Shown here: one piece after another, positions 15,996-24,459 of the stretch
How the letters are laid out: each line of letters begins with the position of its first letter
Position numbering within the stretch: the stretch's first letter is position 1
Assembly (NCBI GenBank): GCA_052034525.1
Contig: JBPOIK010000180.1
Coordinates: 1 to 35,259 of the forward strand
Length of the DNA: 35,259 nt
Reading direction: 5' to 3'
From: JAFGJQ01 sp052034525
GTDB taxonomy: Bacteria > Planctomycetota > Phycisphaerae > UBA1845
Position numbers and translations under genes: made by a program
Notes under the pieces: model-generated
What the model was told of the DNA's origin: nothing
The model's database searches: none
Seen by the model: only the letters and a program-made list of their open reading frames with translations

Positions 15996-18236
15996 TTGTT
16001 TCAGGGCGCAGGGCGCGCGGACCGGACGATCGTGTTTCACACCCGCTTGAAAATTTTCATGGGCCTGTGGGGCATCGCGCTGGTCGTGCTTGTGGTGCGG
16101 CTGGTGGACCTGCAGGTCATTCATGCCGCCTACTACAAGGAGGAGGCGCGCAACCGGCTTCTCCGCCCGGCGCAGGCGTTGCCCTTCGTACGGGGTCGCA
16201 TTCTGGACCGCACGGGCGTTCTGCTGGTCAGCGAAGAGCCGAGCTGGGACGTTCGGGCGGATTATCAACTGCTGGCCATGGACGAGGCTTATCTCGGCCG
16301 TCTGGTCAAAGAGTGTCGACGGAATGGGCGCTATGGGACCGGCCGCTCCGCGGAAGGGGTTCGGCGGGATCTGGAGGCGGACCTGCAGCGGATGTGGAGC
16401 GATCTGGCGGCGTTCCGGGGCGAGCCCGTGGAAGCGGTGCGGCGGCGACAGCTCGACATCTGTCAGCGCGTTCAGCGGATTCGAGAATCCGTACGGCAGC
16501 GTCGCGGTTTTGACGCGGCGGTCCGCGAGGAACACATGAAACACGCGATCCTGGTCGGACTGGACGACCAGGAACAGGTTCAAGTGCGCGTGACCTTGCT
16601 CAAAAAGTATCCCTGGCTGAGCGTGGAGAGTTCGACGCGCCGGGAGTATCACGATGCCCTGACGCTGGCACACATTCTCGGGCGCGTCGGGCCGGTCGAT
16701 GCGGAGGACATACGCAACGACCCGTACGGCGACGATCCGGACATGAAATATCTGCCCAACGAGGTGACCGGCAAGACCGGTGTCGAGTATGCCGCGGAAG
16801 AACTGCTCCGCGGTCGGCGCGGTCGGGTCCGCATGAACCTGGCGGGAAGATTGTTGACCAACGAACCGGCGGTGAACGGCCGTGACGTGACGCTGACCCT
16901 CCGGGCAGACCTGCAGCGCCGTCTCTACACGGCGTTCGCGGACCATCTGGCGCATGCGGAGGTGCCCGAGCTGGCCGACGCGACGGGCGGCGTGGTGGTG
17001 GTGCTGGACATCCCGAAGCGCGAGGTGCTTGCCCTGGTTTCCTACCCGTCGTATGACCCGTCCAAGTTCGACGAAGACTACGAGTCGTTGCGCGCGGACA
17101 CACTGTACACGCCGCTGCGGTTTCGGGCGGTGGCCAACCAGTACGCGCCCGGATCCATCGCCAAGCCGCTTGCCTGCCTGGCCGGGCTGAGTACCGATCG
17201 TATCGGCCTGGAAACCCGCTTCAACTGCACGGGCTACCGATTCCCCGGTGTGCACAACAAGTGGCGCTGCTGGCGCGTGAGCGGCTCCAGTGCCAGGAGA
17301 GCCCACGGACTGGTGAACGTGGTGGAGGCGATTGAGGGAAGCTGCAACGTATTCATGTATCACGTGGGAGAAGAGGTCGGCACGGAGGCCCTGACGAAGG
17401 TCTTCGACCTGTTCGGCCTGGGCCGCACGACCGGGATCGGGCTGCCCGAGGAGGCTCGGGGCATAAACCCCACGCCCGAGTGGCTGGCCCAGCGGGGACG
17501 GCGGGTGTCGGTCGGAACGGGGCGGCTGTTGGCGATCGGCCAGGGGGAAGTGCTGGTGACGCCCCTGCAGGCGGCGAATCTGTTCGCGGACTATGCCAGC
17601 GGCATCCACAAGCCGGTTACTCTGATCGCCGGCCTCGACGAGGACGGGGTCGAGATGAAGCTGCCCGGCGAGGCGAGCGAGTGGCGTGCGGTGCGCGAGG
17701 GCCTGTTCCGGGTTGTGAACAGCCGGGACGGGACGGCCTATCACTACGCCCGGTATGAAGGGCCCCGGTACCGCATCTGCGGCAAAACCGGGAGTGCCAC
17801 GTCGCCCGTCCGCCCCCTGTCCTATCGCGTTCGCTATGTCGACGAGAACGGCAATGAGGCAACGGCCATCGTCCCGGCGGGCAGCCGGAGTCAGGCGGTG
17901 GATGATTTCCAGCGCAGTCATCCCCAGGCGACATTCGACCTGAAGGACGTGGTCAAGCATGAGTGGTGGCCGCCGGATGAGGAGAAAAGCTACTCGCACG
18001 CGTGGTTCGGAGGGTTTCTGCAGGCGGTGAATGAGGATGGCGAGCCGCGCTGGAGCGTGAAGCCGCGGATCGCGTTCGTGGTGCTCATCGAATACGGAGG
18101 CAGCGGCGGTCATAGTTCCGCTCCGTTCGCCAAGAACATGGTCACGCTGCTGGAGGAAGTTCTCGGACCGGACCTGGATCCGGACGGCCGGCCGGAGCCG
18201 CCGCCGGACGTTCCGCCAGTGGAGGGCGTCGGATGA
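15996..18236 (+). CDS. mrdA: Penicillin-binding protein 2 (elongasome transpeptidase)
   Basis: This class B PBP crosslinks peptidoglycan during cell elongation. A single N-terminal anchor (LWGIALVVLVVRLVDLQVI) is followed by the PBP dimerisation domain with RGRILDRTGVLL. The transpeptidase domain has the serine motif S387-I-A-K390, the S449-C-N451 motif and K597-T-G599. All active-site residues are present. At 746 residues it is about 110 longer than E. coli PBP2. One insertion of Arg/Glu-rich helix lies near residues 105-185, and another of about 50 residues lies between KTG and SHAWFGGF (668-671). The start may be TTG 15996 or, more conventionally, GTG 16032. The stop overlaps the rodA start by four bases. 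Confidence 0.93.
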   Translation: MFQGAGRADRTIVFHTRLKIFMGLWGIALVVLVVRLVDLQVIHAAYYKEEARNRLLRPAQALPFVRGRILDRTGVLLVSEEPSWDVRADYQLLAMDEAYLGRLVKECRRNGRYGTGRSAEGVRRDLEADLQRMWSDLAAFRGEPVEAVRRRQLDICQRVQRIRESVRQRRGFDAAVREEHMKHAILVGLDDQEQVQVRVTLLKKYPWLSVESSTRREYHDALTLAHILGRVGPVDAEDIRNDPYGDDPDMKYLPNEVTGKTGVEYAAEELLRGRRGRVRMNLAGRLLTNEPAVNGRDVTLTLRADLQRRLYTAFADHLAHAEVPELADATGGVVVVLDIPKREVLALVSYPSYDPSKFDEDYESLRADTLYTPLRFRAVANQYAPGSIAKPLACLAGLSTDRIGLETRFNCTGYRFPGVHNKWRCWRVSGSSARRAHGLVNVVEAIEGSCNVFMYHVGEEVGTEALTKVFDLFGLGRTTGIGLPEEARGINPTPEWLAQRGRRVSVGTGRLLAIGQGEVLVTPLQAANLFADYASGIHKPVTLIAGLDEDGVEMKLPGEASEWRAVREGLFRVVNSRDGTAYHYARYEGPRYRICGKTGSATSPVRPLSYRVRYVDENGNEATAIVPAGSRSQAVDDFQRSHPQATFDLKDVVKHEWWPPDEEKSYSHAWFGGFLQAVNEDGEPRWSVKPRIAFVVLIEYGGSGGHSSAPFAKNMVTLLEEVLGPDLDPDGRPEPPPDVPPVEGVG

Positions 18237-19468
18237 CGCGGGGAACGCTCGATCTGACACAGCCGGGCTGGGTGATCATGACCGCCGTGGTCATCCTGTG
18301 TCTCGTGGGCATCCTGACCATCTACGCCACGGAGGCGGACGAAGAGGACGTTGCGTGGAACACGATCAAGCAGGGCGTCTATCTTTTGGTTTCCGCGATC
18401 GTGGCGTTGGTCGTGCTCCGGGTCGGCTACCACAACATCGCTCGCCACGCGTTCCTGATCTTCGTGGTCGTGCTGCTCATGCTGATCCTGCTGGCCGTGG
18501 CGAAGATTCTCCACTTCAATTTCGGGGGGCTGGTGCCCGCGAAGCGGAACGCGTATCGCTGGATTCTGCTGCCGGGGTTCCAGTTGCAGCCATCGGAGTT
18601 CATGAAAATCGCCTCCATTCTGGCGCTGGCGTGGTATCTTCGCTTCCGACGGAATTACCGATCCCTTCGGGGCATGCTGCTGCCGTTCATCATTCTGGTC
18701 GTTCCCATGGGCCTGATTCTGATGGAGCCCGACCTGGGGACGACTCTTCTGATGATTCCGGTGCCGTTCGTGATGTTGTTCATGGCTGGCGCCAAAAAGC
18801 GGCATCTGGCGGCCGTGTTTCTGGCCGGCGTTCTGTGTACGCCCGTCGTCTGGGCGAAAATGCAGCCGTATCAGCGCATGCGGATCGTGGGTGTGTTTCT
18901 GCAGATGGACTCCCTGCGCAGCCGCATCATCGCCAACCCGGAGGAATACACCCACCTTTGTACCAAGCGGCAGGCCCTGGAATGGGAGGCGGATTCCGGC
19001 ATGCAACTGGTCGGCGCCAAGGCGGCCCTGGGCAGCGGCGGCGTGTTCGGACAAGGCTGGGGGCACGGCACGTACGTGAAGTACGATTTTCTGCCGGACC
19101 GGCACAACGACATGATCTTCGCCTTGGTGGGTCATCAGTGGGGTCTGGCGGGGTGTCTGGTGGTCCTGAGCTGTTACGTGGCCATTGTGATCTGCGGCAT
19201 CGAGGTGGCCGCGGAATCGCCCGACCCGCTGGGGCGCCTGGTGGCGGTCGGCGTGGTAACGGTGGTGGCGGTCCAGGTGATCATTAACGTGGGCATGGTC
19301 CAAGGCCTGATGCCGATCACCGGCATGACGCTGCCGTTCGTCAGTTATGGGGGCAGCAGTCTGCTGACCAATTTCGTCGGCGTGGCGCTGCTCATCGGCG
19401 TTTCGCAGAAGCGCCCCTTCCTGCTGTACAACAAATCGTTTGAACTGGCGCTCGAGGAACAAGAGTAA
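18233..19468 (+). CDS. rodA: RodA, SEDS-family peptidoglycan glycosyltransferase
   Basis: This polytopic membrane enzyme polymerises lipid II and works as a pair with PBP2. Its 411 residues contain about ten hydrophobic helices and the SEDS signatures: RWILLPGFQLQPSEFMKI (109-126), EPDLGT (165-170), FLPDRHNDMIFA (286-297, with the catalytic Asp293) and PFVSYGGSS near 345. The loop between about 205 and 285 is long and polar and should face the periplasm. ATG 18233 overlaps the PBP2 stop (ATGA), so the two are co-translated. No mreBCD genes are in the window. Confidence 0.95.
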   Translation: MTRGTLDLTQPGWVIMTAVVILCLVGILTIYATEADEEDVAWNTIKQGVYLLVSAIVALVVLRVGYHNIARHAFLIFVVVLLMLILLAVAKILHFNFGGLVPAKRNAYRWILLPGFQLQPSEFMKIASILALAWYLRFRRNYRSLRGMLLPFIILVVPMGLILMEPDLGTTLLMIPVPFVMLFMAGAKKRHLAAVFLAGVLCTPVVWAKMQPYQRMRIVGVFLQMDSLRSRIIANPEEYTHLCTKRQALEWEADSGMQLVGAKAALGSGGVFGQGWGHGTYVKYDFLPDRHNDMIFALVGHQWGLAGCLVVLSCYVAIVICGIEVAAESPDPLGRLVAVGVVTVVAVQVIINVGMVQGLMPITGMTLPFVSYGGSSLLTNFVGVALLIGVSQKRPFLLYNKSFELALEEQE

Positions 19469-19583
19469 ACCCGGGTGGAAGGCGGCCCAGTGAGCGATTC
19501 GTCCGCCAGAGCGGTGGAACGCCACACGAGCAAGCCCTGCGAACCCGCTATTCAGAAGCGGTGGCACAGTGTCCCGCAATCAC

Positions 19584-20789
19584 TCATGGGGTCGGTTGAG
19601 TGGTTGGGGGCTGACGCCGCGGGGAGGCGGGGGGCAGGGCGGTCTGCAGCGCGAGGACGGAGTAGGCGGTGACGAGGTTCGGGTTGCCTTCGTACCAGCG
19701 GTCGGCCGGGTTGACCCAGCTTCCGTCGTCGCGCTGGCGGGCGATTAAAGCCCGGCAGAGGTCGTCGCGCCAGAGATGGGGCTGGCCGCCGGCGTCAACG
19801 ATGGTCTCTTCGTCCCAGGCCAGCAGGGCGCGGGCGAAGACGTGGTAGTAGTAGTAAAGACCTTCCGTCGAGCCGGTGTCGGAAAGGTTCGGGTTGCACT
19901 CCAGCGTGTAGTTGTGGCGAATCCAGTCAAACGCGGCCTGAACGCGCGGATCTTTCTTGTCGACCGCGGCGTACAACATGCTTTTGAAGCCGGCGTACGT
20001 CATGGAGCCGTACGAGCGCAGTTGCGACCTGCCGTCGACCAGGATGATACCGGCCTTGCTTTCACCGTCGTTGGCGCAGGTGTAGATGAAGCCGCCGTCG
20101 CGGGCCTGGGCGGCGAAGTGCTGGTCGTTGCTGCCGCTGTGCATCTGGCAGCGCTGCACGAAAACCAGGGCCTTTTGGTACGCCGGATGGTCCGCGGGCA
20201 GACCGCTCTGGTGCAGGGCCTCGAGCATCATCTGGGTGTTGGACAAATCCGGCCGCTTGCCCTTGCCGTAGCCGGCGCCACCGTACCAGGCGTGGGAGCG
20301 GTCATACGATTCTCCCTCGTCCCACTGGAGCCGGGTGAGGAACTCCTGGGCTTTGCGGATCACCGGATCCAGGGCCGGATCCCGGGCGGCGGACAGCGCC
20401 ATGAGAGCGACGGAGGTGTAATAGTTCTGCAGATCCACGCCCTCGACATAGATTCCGCCGTCGTCGTGAGCGGATCGCATGATGAAGGTGAGCGCACGCC
20501 GGCAGACCGGGTGTTGCGAGCCGTAATCCGGATGCTGAAGGAAACCCTGGACGGCCAGGGCGGTGATGGCCGGATCGGTCTGGCCGAATCCTTCCCAGCC
20601 GCCGTCGGGCTGTTGCGTGGCGGCGAGGAACTTCAGGCCGCGCTCGATGGCTTTCTGGGCGTCGGCGCGGACTGTGGGGTCCGGCACGGACTTCGGTTCG
20701 GCGGCCAGCAGCCGGCCGGCCGGGGCGGCCAAGGCGATTGCCAGCGTGAGGAGGAAACGGACAAACGTTCGCGGTTTGCAGGTTGTCAT
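19584..20789 (-). CDS. Exported prenyltransferase/squalene-oxidase repeat protein
   Basis: ATG 20789 follows GGGAGA and starts a signal peptide ending near RLLAAEP. The 401-residue protein carries alpha-toroid repeats related to squalene cyclases and prenyltransferases. Examples are AIERGLKFLAATQQPDGGWEG, AITALAVQGFL, YYTSVALMALSA, MMLEALHQSGL, and IARQRDDGSWVNPADRWYEG at the end. The DxDD motif of squalene-hopene cyclases is absent, so this is not expected to make terpenoids. Repeats of this sort are frequent in secreted planctomycete proteins of unknown role. A Pro/Thr-rich tail (PPASPRRQPPTTQPTP) closes the protein. It converges with rodA across a gap of 115 bases. Confidence 0.87.
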   Translation of the reverse strand: MTTCKPRTFVRFLLTLAIALAAPAGRLLAAEPKSVPDPTVRADAQKAIERGLKFLAATQQPDGGWEGFGQTDPAITALAVQGFLQHPDYGSQHPVCRRALTFIMRSAHDDGGIYVEGVDLQNYYTSVALMALSAARDPALDPVIRKAQEFLTRLQWDEGESYDRSHAWYGGAGYGKGKRPDLSNTQMMLEALHQSGLPADHPAYQKALVFVQRCQMHSGSNDQHFAAQARDGGFIYTCANDGESKAGIILVDGRSQLRSYGSMTYAGFKSMLYAAVDKKDPRVQAAFDWIRHNYTLECNPNLSDTGSTEGLYYYYHVFARALLAWDEETIVDAGGQPHLWRDDLCRALIARQRDDGSWVNPADRWYEGNPNLVTAYSVLALQTALPPASPRRQPPTTQPTP

Positions 20790-20868
20790 GGCAGTCTGTC
20801 TCCCGATCCGGCCGGGTGGCATGTCGTCGGCGCGGCTGCAGCCTGTCTACCGCCTTGGCGGGCGAAGG

Positions 20869-21623
20869 TCAACCGGGCTCCGCGGGCATGGGGATGATTC
20901 GCAGCCGGACGGGGGTTTCGGACGAGGGGAGCATCTGCGTGTTGACTTCCAGGCCGACCGGGCCGCGGTATGGGTTGCCCAGGTCGCGTGTGATGTTGAA
21001 CAGGGCCGTTGCGTCGTACCAGAAAGCGATAAGCGAACGCTCCACGTCGGCGATGAAGTACTCGGCGCTACCGGGCTGATCGCGATGGAAGAACGATCCG
21101 GTGAACACCCAGCGAAGCGGATCGGGGGCTCGGCCCGTGCGACGGTCTACGAGAAAGCGCTCGACAGGCACGATCCGGGCCGGATCGCCGATTGCGACTT
21201 CGAGCCGTGCGATGGTGCCGGGCTCCGCGGGGGCGGAGGTCGGCGGCTCGTCGCCTCGCGCCTCTGGCGCCACGTCGCCCGGGCGGCAGCCGGCCAGAAG
21301 CACGGCGGTCTGGAGATGGGAGGGTCGGCACGGCAGCACGAGCAGGCTTTCGTAGGTTTTGCCTCCTTCGGCGACGGCGGCGTATTCGAGGATTCCCCGG
21401 CGGAGACAGAAGTGCGCGTCAACCTCGATGGTTCCGGAGGCTGAGTCGAGCACGATGTGCGGGAAGAGCGTGACGCGGGTGTCCGGCGGCGCGACGGTCG
21501 CCTGCTCCACGGCCGGCGGTGTCGGCGTGCGCGTCGGCGCGCAGGCCGGCGTCGCGCCGGCGGCGATGGCGCACAGCAGAGGGACGGCGTTGCGGAGGCA
21601 GGTCGAAAAAAACCAGCAATCAC
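20869..21623 (-). CDS. YdjY-domain exported protein, apparent 5' frameshift
   Basis: The frame ending at 20869 reads HIVLDSASGTIEVDAHFCLR, RGILEYAAVAEGGKTYESLL and PSHLQTAVLLAGCRPGD, the pattern of YdjY-domain proteins common in planctomycetes. It continues to YRGPVGLEVNTQML. The frame has no ATG, GTG or TTG near its N-terminus. GTG 21623 lies one base out of frame, and the shift falls at a run of seven T (21606-21612). With eight T, or with a -1 slip on that run, it reads MIAGFFSTCLRNAVPLLCAI, a good signal peptide, into ATPACAPT. The coordinates given assume this start. Function is unknown; export to the envelope is likely. Confidence 0.7.
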
Positions 21624-21659
21624 CGGCCGCTTTGGGGTATGCTCGCCTCCGCGATGGGA

Positions 21660-21665
21660 TACAAT
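21660..21665 (+). promoter_or_regulatory. Candidate -10 element TACAAT upstream of the SPFH gene
   Basis: TACAAT lies 83 bases before the SPFH start codon, in the short region shared with the oppositely directed YdjY gene. A TTGGGG 22 bases upstream is too far to be a good -35. Confidence 0.28.
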
Positions 21666-21748
21666 AGGCGACATCGGTCCGTCGTTGGAACCGGTGGAGC
21701 ACCCGTGGTTCGGCACGACCTGCCGGCGCAGAAAAGAGGGGGGCTGTC

Positions 21749-22849
21749 ATGGGCCTGTGGGACAAGATCAAGGGCGAACTGATAGACATCATCCAGTGGC
21801 TCGACCCCACGCAGGATACGATGGTGTACCGGTTCGAGCGGTACAACAACGAGATCAAGTATGGGGCGAAACTGGTCGTACGGGAAGGGCAGGCGGCGGC
21901 ATTCGTCGAAGAGGGCAAGCTGGCCGACGTGTACAGTCCGGGCACGTACACCCTGGAGACGGCCAACATGCCCATTCTGGCGACGTTGAAGGGGTGGAAA
22001 TACGGCTTTCAGAGCCCGTTCAAGGCGGAGGTTTATTTCGTCAGCACCCGCCAGTTCACCGACCTGAAGTGGGGTACAAAGAACCCGATCATGCGTCGGG
22101 ATCCGGAGTTCGGGCCGCTGCGGCTGCGGGCGTTCGGGACGTATTCGATCCGGGTGGTGGAGCCGGGCGTGTTTCTGAAGGAGATCGTCGGCACGGGGGG
22201 CCACTTCACGACGGAGGACATCACCGGCCAGTTGCGGAACCTGATTGTCTCGCGTTTCGCGGACATCCTCGGGGAAAGCAACATTCCCGTGCTGGATCTG
22301 GCGGCCAACTACGACGAACTGGGCCGGTTCATCATCAACCGGATCGGGGCGGAGTTTCGCTCGTATGGGATCGAGATCACCACGATGCTGGTGGAGAACA
22401 TCTCCCTGCCTCCGGCGGTAGAGGAGGCGTTGGATAAGCGGACCAGCATGGGCGTGGTGGGCGACCTGGGCCGGTACATGCAGTTCCAGGCGGCCGAGGC
22501 GATGCGGGACGCCGCGAACGCGCCCGGCGGCACGGCCGGCGCGGGCGTGGGCATGGGCATGGGCTTCGCCATGGCGCAGCAGATGGGCCAGGCAATGGCG
22601 CCGGGCGGCGCGGGGCCGTCGGGCCCGCCGCCGCTGCCGACGCAGGGTACCGCATTCTTCGCGGCCATCCGCAATCAACAGGCGGGTCCGTTTGACCGAA
22701 GCGCTTTGCAGCAGAAGATGCAGGCCGGCGAGATCACGCGAGACACGCTGGTCTGGACGCAGGGCATGGCAAGCTGGACACCGGCGGGCGAGGTGGCGGC
22801 GTTGCAGGATCTTTTCGGCGCGGTGCCGCCACCGTTGCCGCCGCAATAG
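21749..22849 (+). CDS. SPFH-domain protein with C-terminal GYF_2 domain (YdjI-like)
   Basis: Residues 1-260 resemble the SPFH (stomatin/prohibitin/flotillin) proteins of the YdjI group. They begin MGLWDKIKGELIDIIQW, typical of this group, with RFERYNNEIKYGAKLVVREG and SYGIEITTMLVENISLPPAVEEAL. A Gly/Met/Ala-rich linker follows. Residues of about 306-360 form a GYF_2 domain (FFAAIRNQQAGPFDRSALQQ, then LVWTQGMASWTPAGEV), a Pro-motif-binding module. No membrane helix is present, so membrane recruitment probably needs a partner. In Bacillus subtilis YdjI is recruited by YdjG/YdjH, and a YdjG-like gene follows 118 bases downstream. ATG 21749 has a GAGGGGGG ribosome site. Confidence 0.88.
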   Translation: MGLWDKIKGELIDIIQWLDPTQDTMVYRFERYNNEIKYGAKLVVREGQAAAFVEEGKLADVYSPGTYTLETANMPILATLKGWKYGFQSPFKAEVYFVSTRQFTDLKWGTKNPIMRRDPEFGPLRLRAFGTYSIRVVEPGVFLKEIVGTGGHFTTEDITGQLRNLIVSRFADILGESNIPVLDLAANYDELGRFIINRIGAEFRSYGIEITTMLVENISLPPAVEEALDKRTSMGVVGDLGRYMQFQAAEAMRDAANAPGGTAGAGVGMGMGFAMAQQMGQAMAPGGAGPSGPPPLPTQGTAFFAAIRNQQAGPFDRSALQQKMQAGEITRDTLVWTQGMASWTPAGEVAALQDLFGAVPPPLPPQ

Positions 22850-22967
22850 ATACGATGGCGCAGGGCGGCTCGGGGGGAGACCTTGAATGGCCGCCGTTCG
22901 CGCGGGCGATCCGGAATCTTCATGCCGTTCTTACGACTGAGATCATTCGTGTGAGGCTTGATCGACG

Positions 22968-24251
22968 TTGACGGACTCGTGGAACAGCCATCCGGAAACG
23001 GAGGGAGCCGCGGAGACGCCGGGCGAGGGGCGGCGGTTTCCCTGCGGGCAGTGCGGGGCAAAGCTGGTTTTTGAACCGGGCACCACGGCGCTGGTCTGCC
23101 AGTATTGCGGGTTTGAAAACCCGATCGCCGAGTCGGATACGATCATTCGGGAGCTGGATTATCGCGAATATCTGGCCCGGCTGGCGGAAGGTGAGGTCTT
23201 GCAGGAGACGCCCACCGTCAAATGCACGGCCTGTGCGGCGGAGGTGGACCGTCCGGAGCACGTCACGGCGTTTGCATGTCCGTTCTGCGGTTCGGACATC
23301 GTAGGGGCGGCCTATTCGCGCAAGCAGATTCGGCCGAAATCGCTTCTGCCGTTCGGGGTGTCGCGGGAGCAGGCCCGATCGGGCGTGCTGGGGTGGATCA
23401 AGAGCCGGTGGTTCGCACCGAGCGCTTTCAAGAAGTATGCGCGGATGGACAACCGGCTGAACGGCATGTATTTGCCGTATTGGACGTACGACTGCAACAC
23501 CATCAGCGACTACGTCGGCCAGCGGGGGGACTATTACTGGGAAACGCAGACCTACACCACCGTCGAGAGCGGCAAGACTGTTACGAAGACGCGGCAGGTG
23601 CGCAAAATCCGCTGGCGCCGGGTTGTCGGAACGGTGAACAACGTTTTCGATGATGTTTTGGTGGTGGCCAGCCAATCGCTGCCTTCGCGGCACGTGGTGT
23701 CGCTCGAGCCGTGGGATCTGGAGAACCTCGTTCCGTACGGCGACGAGTATCTCAGCGGCTTCCGGGCCGAGAGTTACCAGGTGGACCTGGAGCAGGGATT
23801 CGAGGTGGCCAAGGGGATCATGCGGCCGGAGATTGAACGAAGCATCCGCAGCGATATCGGGGGGGATGAGCAGCGGATTTCCTCGATCGACACGGCGTAT
23901 GAGGACATTACCTTCAAGCATCTGCTTCTGCCGATCTGGATCACCGCGTACCGGTATCACGAGCGGGTGTATCGCGTGTTTGTGAACGGCCGAACCGGTG
24001 AGGTGCAGGGCGAGCGGCCGTGGAGCTGGATCAAAATTACGCTGTTTGTGCTGCTTCTGCTGGGGTTGGTAGGCGGCGCCCTGCTGCTGCTCGAACAAGG
24101 TGGAGTATTCGGGCAGGCCAGCCAGTGGGTGCGGCCGGGAGCGAGCCTGGCCGGCGTTTTCGGCCTCGGTCCGGGGGTTGTTCCCAAACGGTTGTGGTCG
24201 GCGTTGTGGCCGAAGAAAACGTCTTGGGTCGGGTGGGTACGAATGGTATAA
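22968..24251 (+). CDS. Double zinc-ribbon membrane protein (YdjG-like)
   Basis: Two N-terminal zinc ribbons are plain: Cys26-x2-Cys29 with Cys44-x2-Cys47, and Cys86-x2-Cys89 with Cys104-x2-Cys107. A central beta-rich domain contains LPYWTYDCNTISDYVGQRGDYYW and YRYHERVYRVFVNGRTGEVQGERPW. One transmembrane segment follows near residues 358-380, then a short basic tail. This is the architecture of YdjG-type partners of SPFH proteins. Homologues are sometimes misannotated as primosomal protein N', for which there is no support here. The start is TTG 22968 with GAGG upstream. The final codons overlap a promoter-like element at 24224-24252. Confidence 0.85.
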   Translation: MTDSWNSHPETEGAAETPGEGRRFPCGQCGAKLVFEPGTTALVCQYCGFENPIAESDTIIRELDYREYLARLAEGEVLQETPTVKCTACAAEVDRPEHVTAFACPFCGSDIVGAAYSRKQIRPKSLLPFGVSREQARSGVLGWIKSRWFAPSAFKKYARMDNRLNGMYLPYWTYDCNTISDYVGQRGDYYWETQTYTTVESGKTVTKTRQVRKIRWRRVVGTVNNVFDDVLVVASQSLPSRHVVSLEPWDLENLVPYGDEYLSGFRAESYQVDLEQGFEVAKGIMRPEIERSIRSDIGGDEQRISSIDTAYEDITFKHLLLPIWITAYRYHERVYRVFVNGRTGEVQGERPWSWIKITLFVLLLLGLVGGALLLLEQGGVFGQASQWVRPGASLAGVFGLGPGVVPKRLWSALWPKKTSWVGWVRMV

Positions 24252-24252
24252 T
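24224..24252 (+). promoter_or_regulatory. Candidate promoter with perfect TATAAT
   Basis: TTGGGT (24224-24229), a 17-base spacer and TATAAT (24247-24252) overlap the stop codon of the zinc-ribbon gene and precede the carboxypeptidase gene. The -10 is perfect and the -35 weak. Confidence 0.5.
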
Positions 24253-24282
24253 GGCCGGTTGGAGGGGGTGCCGGTTGACGGC

Positions 24283-24318
24283 CAGTTGCCTTCCGGTTCA
24301 CCGGCCGGAAGGCGACTG
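24283..24318 (+). repeat. 14-bp-stem hairpin in the leader of the carboxypeptidase gene
   Basis: CAGTTGCCTTCCGG (24283-24296) pairs with CCGGAAGGCGACTG (24305-24318) across an 8-base loop, with one G-U pair. No T-run follows. It sits 31 bases after both the zinc-ribbon stop and the candidate -10, so it may end the upstream message or form a stable 5' structure on the downstream one. Confidence 0.5.
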
Positions 24319-24459
24319 CCCCTGCCCTTTCAGCCCGGCGGTGGCGACTGGGATGGTTCGTGCAACACGTTCATGCAAGGGCGGATTTGTGATGGGCCGG
24401 TACCCCTGCGCGGTCGGTAATGCCGTCCGATAACGACTTTGGTGTGGCGGAGTGGGAAC

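Noticed and set aside
15717..18260. 847-codon open frame on the minus strand
   Set aside because: It is antisense to PBP2, which has all three transpeptidase motifs. The translated sequence has no recognisable domain.
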